The position numbers and the translations under genes are program-made. Below, piece after piece: positions 1-6,523 of a stretch of 12,528 bases of DNA. This stretch comes from JACOYH01 sp964469735 (GTDB lineage Bacteria > Patescibacteriota > Minisyncoccia > Minisyncoccales > MHMH01). The notes under the pieces were generated by a model. The model was not told where the DNA came from. It ran no database searches and saw nothing but the letters and a program-made list of their open reading frames with translations. The stretch is from positions 1-12,528 of the forward strand of contig CAYXYS010000014.1 of the NCBI GenBank assembly GCA_964469735.1. Direction: 5' to 3'. Every line of letters starts with the position of its first letter. The first letter of the stretch is position 1.

Positions 1-469
1 TAAAGATGCCGGTTACCTGCGGCTAGACGGAAAGACCCCGGGAGCTTTACTGTAACTTCCTATTGTCTTATCGTTTTGGATGCGTAGTGTAGCAGGGAGG
101 CACTGATACCGTCATTTCGGTGGCGGAGGAGCCGTCAATGAAACACCTGTCTTTCAAAATAATAAGGCTAATTCCGTTCTTAAAAACGGATGACAGTAGG
201 AGGCGGTCAGTTTAAGTGGGGCGCTTGCCTCCCAAAAAGTAACGGAGGCGTTTATAAGGTCGGCTAGCTCCGGATGGAAATCGGAGCGGTAGGGCAAAGC
301 CAAAAGCCGGCTTGACTGCAAGCAGGATATTGCGCGCAGGGAGGAAACTCGAACTTAGTGAACCGACGGATTTTTGTAGAAAATCCGAAGATCATCAGCC
401 AAAAGTTACCCCGGGGATAACAGGCTAGTAGAGCCCGCGAGTCCATATCAACGGCTCTGTTCGGCACCT

Positions 470-1289
470 TAACATATCGGGGTGCTACAGTAGCGATACT
501 GTATTTCGCTTAAAGCGGAACGAAAAAACTGACTTATAACGGTGAACTCCATGTGATATAATGAACCAATATTATATGGACAATACCGTGGGAAGTTTAA
601 CTCAACATCAAAAATCACTAATCATTGGGACAATATTAGGCGATGGATATTTACGTATAATTTCAGGAAGAAAAAATGCCTTTTTGGAGATCAATCATTC
701 TTTTTCTCAAAGACAATATACCGATTGGAAATTTAAGAAATTAAAGAATATTTGCATCTCTAGGCCAAAAATAAGGAAAGGCAATGGGAAGAGGGTGGCC
801 TACCGATTTTATACGAAACAACATCCAGAGCTTACTAAACTTTATAGTAAATTTTACAAAAATGGCCATAAAGTTATTCCCGATAATTTAAAACTTGATG
901 CCGTTGCATTAAGCGTGTGGTTTATGGATGATGGAAGCAGATGTGGAAATTCTAATTTTTATCTCAATACTCAACAATTCGGTAAGAATTATCAGATAAA
1001 ATTACTGAATTGTTTGAAGAAGATCGGCTTAATGGCCAATCTAAACAAAGATAAAAATTATTACCGAATAAGATTTTACTCTTCTTCTATCAATAAATTG
1101 AAGGAGCTATTAAAGGTAAATTTAATTCCTTCAATGTATTACAAAATTGGGTTATAACCCCGTAGAGACTTGATCTTAATGATCAGAGTTCCTCAAAATC
1201 ATTGAGGAGCTAATACGTCAGCTCTCGCAAGGTGTGAGATGAAGATATAGTCCGATCCTCCAAGTAATTGGAGAAAAATACCGACGTAG
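470..1289 (+). mobile_element. Group I intron (IA-like) at 23S position L2500, with LAGLIDADG ORF
   Basis: A self-splicing intron of 820 nt. The 5' exon ends in T469 and the intron ends in G1289, as group I splicing requires. P1: exon 464-469 pairs with the guide at 480-485, giving a U-G wobble at the splice site. P10: the 3' exon 1290-1295 pairs with 474-479, directly beside the guide. P2 (486-492/497-503) has a GCGA tetraloop. P3 is probably 529-533/1217-1221. The P7 5' strand is in GTAGAGACT at 1162-1170 and the 3' strand in TATAGTCC at 1246-1253. Extra hairpins P7.1 (1171-1185) and P7.2 (1190-1208) point to subgroup IA. P8 is 1223-1228/1234-1239. P9 (1258-1273) has a GUAA tetraloop. A likely P6 (552-559/1136-1143) brackets the endonuclease ORF. 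Helices were paired by eye, so subgroup and P6 are less certain than the ends. Confidence 0.93.
561..1157 (+). CDS. LAGLIDADG homing endonuclease, two-motif type, in the L2500 intron
   Basis: The predicted 198-aa protein is a homing endonuclease that would cut intron-less 23S genes near the L2500 site and so spread the intron. Two LAGLIDADG-type helices are visible. The first, at about residues 20-30, ends in LGDGY with acidic residue D28. The second, at about 117-125, reads LSVWFMDDG with D124. Two motifs in one chain mean a monomer acting as a pseudo-dimer; the style resembles Pfam LAGLIDADG_2. The reading frame is intact, with K/N/Y-rich, AT-rich codon use unlike the rRNA and later genes, as expected for a mobile ORF. 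ATG 561 was chosen because it follows the likely P6 strand; ATG 576 is an alternative. No Shine-Dalgarno is visible, and no promoter either, so expression probably comes from the rRNA transcript. The stop lies next to the catalytic core. Cleavage activity is inferred, not shown. Confidence 0.92.
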   Translation: MNQYYMDNTVGSLTQHQKSLIIGTILGDGYLRIISGRKNAFLEINHSFSQRQYTDWKFKKLKNICISRPKIRKGNGKRVAYRFYTKQHPELTKLYSKFYKNGHKVIPDNLKLDAVALSVWFMDDGSRCGNSNFYLNTQQFGKNYQIKLLNCLKKIGLMANLNKDKNYYRIRFYSSSINKLKELLKVNLIPSMYYKIGL

Positions 1290-1350
1290 CGATGTCGGCT
1301 CATCACATCCTGGAGGTGGAGAAGCTTCCAAGGGTTGGGCTGTTCGCCCA

Positions 1351-2096
<746 letters not shown>

Positions 2097-2413
2097 CGTG
2101 AGACAGGTTGGTCCCTATCTACCGCAGGCGTCGATTCTTGAGGGGAGTCATCCGTAGTACGAGAGGACCCGGATGAATTAACCTCTGGTGTACCAGTTGT
2201 CGTGCCAACGGCATTGCTGGGTAGCTAAGTTAGGAAGGGATAAGAGCTGAAAGCATCTAAGCTCGAAGCCTACCCCAAGATTAGGAATCTTTAAGATCGC
2301 TCAGAGACTATGAGCTTGATAGGCTCCAGGTGGAAGCGCGGCAACGCGTTAAGCCGAGGAGTACTAATCGATCATCATAATATTCTCTGCTTAGCTGGCA
2401 ATCAATGATCGAG

Positions 2414-2532
2414 TTTACCCCGTTAAATAATTTCGTTGAAACGAAATTGTTGCAAGGCAACATTTAACAGGGTGAAAAGGGCGTTTTAACGGCGCCCCAT
2501 GGTAGAAAACTTCGTTTTCACTACGGGGTAAA
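2414..2532 (+). repeat. Structured 23S-5S spacer closed by a perfect 10-bp inverted repeat
   Basis: The spacer between 23S and 5S can fold into a branched structure. The outer arms 2414-2423 (TTTACCCCGT) and 2523-2532 (ACGGGGTAAA) are perfectly complementary. Inside, 2421-2429 and about 2463-2473 pair imperfectly. Further hairpins are at 2429-2448 (AATTTCGT/ACGAAATT, loop TGAA), about 2449-2461 (GTTGC/GCAAC), about 2480-2498 (GGGCG/CGCCC) and about 2502-2524. No tRNA gene is visible. It may guide rRNA processing, or be a dispersed palindromic element related to those at 2733 and 2829. Confidence 0.6.
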
Positions 2533-2543
2533 GCTATACTGAT

Positions 2544-2716
2544 ATAAAAAACGCACGCAAAAATTTGTAGGCATTGTAAGGGACCTATACCGGGAGTGCT
2601 CCACCCGATTCCATTCCGAACTCGGAAGTGAAATCTCTCAGGGTCGATGATAGTAGTTTTACTGCGAAAGTAGATCGGTCCCTTACAATGCCTATAAGGT
2701 AGCGTGCGTTTTTTAT
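2544..2716 (+). terminator. 15-bp stem enclosing the 5S gene, ending in a T run; possible operon terminator
   Basis: ATAAAAAACGCACGC at 2544-2558 is exactly complementary to GCGTGCGTTTTTTAT at 2702-2716, with the whole 5S gene in between. The right arm is GC-rich followed by six Ts, so it looks like the 3' half of an intrinsic terminator whose other arm is about 150 nt upstream. It could serve both as a 5S processing stalk and as a transcription stop. The complementarity is seen directly; the dual role is inferred. Confidence 0.6.
2571..2691 (+). rRNA. rrf: 5S ribosomal RNA
   Basis: Conserved 5S segments are clear: CCGAACTCGGAAGTGAAA at 2616-2633, GATGATAGTAG at 2646-2656, and GCGAAAGTAG at 2664-2673, in the right order and spacing. 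Aligning CCGAAC with E. coli position 42 puts position 1 near 2574-2575, so the mature RNA is probably about 117-120 nt and the ends given here are approximate. The terminal helix is unusually extendable: 2568-2585 and 2677-2694 are perfectly complementary over 18 bp. It lies about 180 nt after the end of 23S, giving the usual 23S-5S order. Confidence 0.95.
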
Positions 2717-2731
2717 TAAGCAGGTAGCCCT

Positions 2732-2792
2732 GCCCCGTATAATTCCGAGCGAAGCGAAGAATTTTTTCGGGGTGCCGCTAAAGCGCCTTTTT
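2732..2792 (+). terminator. Paired hairpins with T tract after the rRNA operon
   Basis: The first hairpin has outer arms CCCCG 2733-2737 and CGGGG 2768-2772 and inner arms AATTC 2741-2745 and GAATT 2759-2763. A second, partly competing hairpin, 2771-2775 with 2783-2787, is followed by TTTTT (2788-2792), the form of an intrinsic terminator. It would isolate the rRNA operon from mreC. The five-bp stem is weak, so this is a moderate call. Confidence 0.5.
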
Positions 2793-2822
2793 GTTTTGGT
2801 TTAAATGCTATATAATACTTAA
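2788..2822 (+). promoter_or_regulatory. Candidate sigma70-type promoter for mreC-mreD-mrdA
   Basis: A perfect TATAAT is at 2811-2816. Read two bases earlier, TATATA at 2809-2814 is preceded by TGC, an extended -10 form. The -35 region is a T/G-rich stretch near 2788-2796 with only a poor match to TTGACA. Transcription would start near 2822, just after the terminator-like hairpin, leaving a leader of about 140 nt before mreC. Confidence 0.5.
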
Positions 2823-2827
2823 AGCTA

Positions 2828-2964
2828 TGCCCCGTTAGAACGAGGATTTCGGGGCACAGAGTCATTATTAAGAAGAAGTTTAAAGAATAAACACAGCTTA
2901 AACTGGGTTGCGCGAAAATAATTTTACGAGATAAAATTTTTTCGCCTCTGGTTTCTAACGGGGT
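2828..2964 (+). promoter_or_regulatory. Structured mreC leader with two mutually exclusive stems
   Basis: TGCCCCG at 2828-2834 pairs perfectly with CGGGGCA at 2850-2856. The overlapping CCCCGTTAGA at 2830-2839 is also perfectly complementary to TCTAACGGGG at 2954-2963, which touches the mreC start codon at 2965. Both stems cannot form at once. Other stems are AGTTTAA 2877-2883 with TTAAACT 2898-2904, and a 14-bp stem 2912-2926/2932-2945 with one bulge and loop CGAGA. No known riboswitch is recognised. Alternatively, it is a palindromic mobile or structural repeat. Confidence 0.55.
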
Positions 2965-3753
2965 ATGAAATTAAAAGTCGGAAAAAATAAGGCATTAACC
3001 TTGATAGCCGCGGTTCTGATTATACTTTCCATGAATTTTTTTCAGGGAGGGGTGAAAAGCTTTTTCTATAACATATCTTCGCCTCTTCAAAACTGGTTTT
3101 GGCAGGCCGGCGATAGGGTTTCCGACGTCTTTGGGGTTATTCCCGCCATAAAAAGCCTCCAGGAAGAGAATGAAAATTTGGCTTTGGAAAACCAGCGGCT
3201 AATGGCCGAATTAGTTCTTTTAAGAGAAATCAGAGAGGAAAATACCGCTTTAAGAGATGCCTTGAGGGTGGGGCTGGAGAAGGAGTTTCAGGTTGAAACC
3301 GCTAAGGTAATCAGCAAGGACTTGGGCGAGGATTCTGTAATTGTAGATAAGGGCTCGAAAGACGGGCTTTCAAAAAATATGCCGGTAATCAACCAGCAAG
3401 GAGTTGCGGTAGGCAGAATCGATGAAGTGTATGCCAACCGTTCCAGGGTTGTGCTGATTTCCAGCAAAAACAGCTCCTTTGACGCCGAAGTTTCGGAAAC
3501 GGGAGCAACCGGACTACTTAAGGGTCAAGGAAACGGAAGAGCTTCATTGGAGCTGTTGCCTAAAGATATAGATATAAGTAAAGGGGATTTAGTGGTTTCC
3601 AGCGTGCTTAGCGGAATATTCCCGCCTGGATTGTTGGCGGGATCAGTGGCTGAAGTCCAAAAAAATGATGCCAATCCGTTCCAAAAAGCCGAGGTCCAGC
3701 TTTTCTTTGCCGTTGAAAAACTAAGGCAAATTTTCATTATTTTAGATTTCTAA
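2965..3753 (+). CDS. mreC: Rod shape-determining protein MreC
   Basis: This 262-aa protein is a periplasm-side scaffold of the elongasome, linking the cytoskeletal and membrane parts of the cell-elongation machinery to PBP2. The layout is typical: short basic N-terminus, one membrane anchor at about residues 10-24, a coiled coil at about 62-103 rich in Glu and Leu, then the two-lobed beta domain. Family-like pieces include VIVDKGSKDGL and GIFPPGLLAGSV. The length is normal for MreC. ATG 2965 is the first in-frame start after the leader; no proper Shine-Dalgarno precedes it, and the GGGG just before it lies in a possible stem. The stop overlaps the mreD start by one base (TAATG), suggesting coupled translation. 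No mreB is in the window, so it must lie elsewhere if present. Confidence 0.93.
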   Translation: MKLKVGKNKALTLIAAVLIILSMNFFQGGVKSFFYNISSPLQNWFWQAGDRVSDVFGVIPAIKSLQEENENLALENQRLMAELVLLREIREENTALRDALRVGLEKEFQVETAKVISKDLGEDSVIVDKGSKDGLSKNMPVINQQGVAVGRIDEVYANRSRVVLISSKNSSFDAEVSETGATGLLKGQGNGRASLELLPKDIDISKGDLVVSSVLSGIFPPGLLAGSVAEVQKNDANPFQKAEVQLFFAVEKLRQIFIILDF

Positions 3754-4058
3754 TGTTTTTACGGGCAATACTATTAATCATCGCATTTTATTTCCTGGCA
3801 ATTTTCCAGTCAGCCTTTTTGGTCCACTTTGGTATTTTCGGATTCATCGCCAACCTTATTGTCCTAACAGTCGCTTTGATAAATCTTTTTATTCCCGACA
3901 GTTATTTCGGCCTGTTTTCAGCGGTGATAGGGGGATTTTTTTGGGATGTTTTTTCTTCTCAGTTCCTGGGATTCCACGTACTTCTGCTCTTATTGGCAGC
4001 GGCTTTTATACAGCTTATTCTAAAAAAATATGTTAGGTCCCCGCTTATCCAGCTTTAA
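3753..4058 (+). CDS. mreD: Rod shape-determining membrane protein MreD, short form
   Basis: A 101-aa, very hydrophobic protein between mreC and mrdA, the standard place for mreD, which is an inner-membrane partner of MreC in the elongasome. About four membrane segments are visible (near 3-21, 27-47, 53-70 and 73-91). The segment GGFFWDVFSSQFLGFHVL (61-78) matches the conserved MreD pattern of a Gly-rich turn, an Asp and a Phe/Leu-Gly. Typical MreD proteins are about 160 aa, so the C-terminal third is absent. There is no sign of a frameshift: the next gene begins at once, overlapping by 29 nt. From memory, short MreD proteins of this size are usual in Parcubacteria, so I take it as intact. Translation probably depends on mreC because the start is embedded in the mreC stop. 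Confidence 0.85.
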   Translation: MFLRAILLIIAFYFLAIFQSAFLVHFGIFGFIANLIVLTVALINLFIPDSYFGLFSAVIGGFFWDVFSSQFLGFHVLLLLLAAAFIQLILKKYVRSPLIQL

Positions 4059-5919
4059 AGTAAAAAAATTCGGAAAGGAGATAGATCCTTCCGAAATACT
4101 GCTTGATTCTCTGGCCCACAACAAGGAGAGAGAGATGGGGGTTTCGGAAAAAAAATTGGAAACGCCGATTTCCCGCCGCATCCTTCAGGGATTTTTAGCC
4201 GTCTTTCTGCTGATGTTGGTTTTTATTTTCGCGAAAACTTTCCAGCTACAAATAATAGACGGTAAAGAATATTCACAGCTGGCCAGAGAAAATCAGTACG
4301 CCGTCCGCATGATAGAAGCCGAAAGAGGGGTGATTTACGACAGGAATATGAACCAGCTTGTATTTAACAGGCCCAGTTTCGATTTGGCCGTTCTCACTAA
4401 CGATCTTCCGGAGGAGGAATCGGTCAGGGATGCGGTGTTGCGGAAGTTGGCAGAGATAATGGGGTTGGATTTTAATGATATTAAAGAGCAGGTAGATAAT
4501 TCCAATCTGGCTGAGTTTATTATAGCCCGTAATATATCGCATCAGAGCATCATTATTCTGGAGGCGGAAAAAGAAAACTTGCCCGGATTGGAAATAATCA
4601 ACAGCGCTGAGCGGGAATATTTATCGGGCTCTTTGTTTTCTCATTTGCTTGGATACAAAAGAAAAACCGGCCAGAAAGCCGGACTCGAAAGCTACTACGA
4701 CGAAGTATTAACTTCCAAGCCCGGTGAGCTTTATGTAGAAAGGGATGTTTACGGCAGGCCCATTTCCAAGGAAGTAGTTTCCATGCCCGAATCGGGCAAC
4801 AGTTTGGTTTTATGGCTGGATTCCGGCTTACAGGAAAAAATAGCTTCTTCTTTGGCCGGTTCCATAGAAAGAGTTGGCGGAACCGGCGGAGCCGCCGTTG
4901 CCTTGGATCCCAATACCGGAGGAGTTTTGGCTTTGGTGAGCTTGCCCGATTACAACGGCAATTTGTTCAGCCAGGGCATATCTCGGGAAGATTGGGAAGC
5001 GCTGCAGTCGAATCCCAGCGATCCGCTTTTTAACAGAGTCATCTCCGGATTCGGGTATCCCACCGGTTCCACTATTAAGCCTCTCATAGCCGCCGCTGCC
5101 CTCGAAGAAGGAATTATTCAAGCCGATACCAAAATATATTCCCCCTTGCAAATATGTATCGAGAATCCCTGGTTCCCGGAAGCTGAACCCCAGTGCTACG
5201 CCGACTGGAAATATCACGGCACCAGCGACGTTAAGAGGGCTATTGCCGAATCAGTCAACACCTTCTTCTATCAAGTAGGCGGGGGTTACGAAGACTTTAA
5301 GGGGCTCGGTCCGACGAAGATAAAAAAGTGGCTGCAAGAATTCAATTGGGGCTTTGAGACAGGCATTGATCTTCCTAAAGAGGGGGTTGGCATTTTGCCC
5401 GACTTGGATGACGAATGGACCACCGGTAAAACCTATCATTTGTCCATCGGTCAAGGGCCTTTTTCCATTACTCCCATCCAGGTGGCATCAGCTTATGCGG
5501 CCATAGCCAACGGCGGAAAAATTTTTCAGCCGAAAGTAGTTAAGGAAATTATTGATTCCAATAAAGAGATTATAGAAGAAATGGGCTCTGATATTTTAAA
5601 GGTTTTGCCGGTTTCCCAAGAGAATTTAGAAACGGTTCGCCAAGGTATGAGGCAGGCGGTCACCTCACCCGAAGGGTCAAGTTATTCTTTAAGCCGTCTT
5701 CCTGTCGCTGCTGCCGCAAAAACAGGAACTTCTCAAACGGGGAAAGAAGATGTTTACCATAACTGGATAACGGCTTTTGCTCCTTACGACGATCCGGAAA
5801 TAGTTTTGACCATAGTGGTGGAAAATGTTCAAGGAACTCCGCGAGGAATTCCGGCCGCGGTTTTGCCGGTGGCCAATGAAGTTTTGGATTGGTATTTTTC
5901 CACAAGAGAGACTCCTTGA
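4030..5919 (+). CDS. mrdA: Penicillin-binding protein 2 (peptidoglycan D,D-transpeptidase)
   Basis: A 629-aa class B penicillin-binding protein that cross-links peptidoglycan during cell elongation. After a cytoplasmic N-terminus comes one membrane segment (about 53-72), then the dimerisation/pedestal domain beginning near ARENQYAVRMIEAERGVIYDR (95-115), then the transpeptidase domain. All three active-site motifs are present: S347-T-I-K350 (nucleophile S347), S408-V-N410 and K564-T-G566. The start at 4030 overlaps mreD by 29 nt. A later ATG at 4135 has a good AAGGAG upstream, but it would drop the IDPSEILLDS segment, which I recall as conserved in parcubacterial PBP2 N-termini, so the longer form is preferred. 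The stop codon overlaps the -35 box of the greA promoter. rodA, a common partner, does not follow. Confidence 0.95.
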   Translation: MLGPRLSSFKVKKFGKEIDPSEILLDSLAHNKEREMGVSEKKLETPISRRILQGFLAVFLLMLVFIFAKTFQLQIIDGKEYSQLARENQYAVRMIEAERGVIYDRNMNQLVFNRPSFDLAVLTNDLPEEESVRDAVLRKLAEIMGLDFNDIKEQVDNSNLAEFIIARNISHQSIIILEAEKENLPGLEIINSAEREYLSGSLFSHLLGYKRKTGQKAGLESYYDEVLTSKPGELYVERDVYGRPISKEVVSMPESGNSLVLWLDSGLQEKIASSLAGSIERVGGTGGAAVALDPNTGGVLALVSLPDYNGNLFSQGISREDWEALQSNPSDPLFNRVISGFGYPTGSTIKPLIAAAALEEGIIQADTKIYSPLQICIENPWFPEAEPQCYADWKYHGTSDVKRAIAESVNTFFYQVGGGYEDFKGLGPTKIKKWLQEFNWGFETGIDLPKEGVGILPDLDDEWTTGKTYHLSIGQGPFSITPIQVASAYAAIANGGKIFQPKVVKEIIDSNKEIIEEMGSDILKVLPVSQENLETVRQGMRQAVTSPEGSSYSLSRLPVAAAAKTGTSQTGKEDVYHNWITAFAPYDDPEIVLTIVVENVQGTPRGIPAAVLPVANEVLDWYFSTRETP

Positions 5920-5943
5920 CAGTCCTTATCAGTCGAGTATATT
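5916..5943 (+). promoter_or_regulatory. Strong sigma70-type promoter for greA, overlapping the mrdA stop codon
   Basis: A perfect TTGACA is at 5916-5921 and TATATT at 5938-5943, with a 16-bp spacer. The -35 box contains the mrdA TGA (5917-5919). Transcription should begin near 5950, only about 8 nt before the greA ATG at 5958, so the mRNA would be almost leaderless. This agrees with the lack of a Shine-Dalgarno. Confidence 0.75.
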
Positions 5944-5957
5944 TAGATAATACCAAT

Positions 5958-6416
5958 ATGGACCAAAAGTATCTTACGCCCGAAGGGCTTAGAAAACTTA
6001 AAGAGGAGTTGAAATATTTAAAAGAAGTTAAGAGAAAAGAAATAGCCGATAGGCTGGAGAAATGTATTTCCTTTGGCGATTTGGCTGAAAACTCCGAATA
6101 TCATGAGACTAAAGAAGAGCAGGGATTTATGGAGGGCCGCATTCTGGAGCTGGAGGAACTGATTAACGATGCCATAATAATGCCGGGCAACGTTTCAAAA
6201 AATGTTGCTCAGGTCGGATCCACCATCCTTGTTAGTAACGGAGCCCAAAAAGAGAAATTCAAGATAGTAGGTTCCGAGGAAGCCAATCCCATTGAGTATA
6301 AAATATCGGCCGATTCGCCGCTGGGAAGGGCTTTTGTCAACCAGCCCAAGGGAGTCACGGTTTTAGTGGAAACCCCCCAAGGAAGAGTAAAGTATAAAAT
6401 TCTTAAGATTGAGTAA
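5958..6416 (+). CDS. greA: Transcription elongation factor GreA
   Basis: A 152-aa factor that enters the RNA polymerase secondary channel and helps cleave the RNA 3' end in backtracked complexes. The N-terminal coiled-coil hairpin (about 1-75) carries GDLAENSEYHE, with D41 and E44 at exactly the E. coli GreA positions of the acidic tip. The C-terminal globular domain (about 80-152) contains GSEEANP, ISADSPLGRA and ILKI, as expected. The reading frame is open upstream to 5889, but that would add residues overlapping mrdA and place the start before the promoter. ATG 5958 gives the standard length and the MDQKYLTPEGLRKL opening. It is a single-gene unit with its own promoter and a strong terminator. 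Confidence 0.96.
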   Translation: MDQKYLTPEGLRKLKEELKYLKEVKRKEIADRLEKCISFGDLAENSEYHETKEEQGFMEGRILELEELINDAIIMPGNVSKNVAQVGSTILVSNGAQKEKFKIVGSEEANPIEYKISADSPLGRAFVNQPKGVTVLVETPQGRVKYKILKIE

Positions 6417-6427
6417 TTAAGGAAAAC

Positions 6428-6456
6428 AAAAAGGCAGGCGTTTCCGCCTGTTTTTT
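6428..6456 (+). terminator. Intrinsic terminator after greA
   Basis: A perfect 6-bp GC-rich stem (CAGGCG 6435-6440, loop TTTC, CGCCTG 6445-6450) is followed by six Ts and preceded by an A run (6428-6432), which lengthens the stem and could allow some termination from the other strand. It sits 12-40 nt after the greA stop. Confidence 0.9.
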
Positions 6457-6484
6457 GTTATTCCAATAAAGCCACTTTCCTTAT

Positions 6485-6513
6485 TTGATTATATCGAAAA
6501 AATGGATTAATAT
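6485..6513 (+). promoter_or_regulatory. Candidate promoter for lysS
   Basis: TTGATT at 6485-6490 and TAATAT at 6508-6513 are spaced by 17 bp, each about 4/6 to consensus. Because a strong terminator precedes lysS, a promoter is needed in this gap. The start would fall near 6520, only a few bases before ATG 6524, again an almost leaderless message. Confidence 0.45.
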
Positions 6514-6523
6514 TAAATTAGTT

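Noticed and set aside
264..467. Minus-strand open frame inside 23S rRNA
   Set aside because: It lies wholly within conserved rRNA and is a chance open frame.
2389..2570. tRNA gene in the 23S-5S spacer
   Set aside because: No cloverleaf, GTTCRA T-loop or 7-bp acceptor arm could be found; the hairpins there do not fit a tRNA.
4828..5217. Open frame on the minus strand inside mrdA
   Set aside because: It is antisense to the PBP2 catalytic domain, has low-complexity composition and no recognisable motifs.
5889..5957. Longer greA frame starting at 5889
   Set aside because: It would begin inside mrdA and upstream of the promoter; ATG 5958 gives standard GreA length and puts D41/E44 at the E. coli positions.
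6485..6523. TTG start adding 13 residues to LysRS
   Set aside because: The extra residues resemble nothing in LysRS, and the TTG lies in the likely -35 box; ATG 6524 fits the family start.
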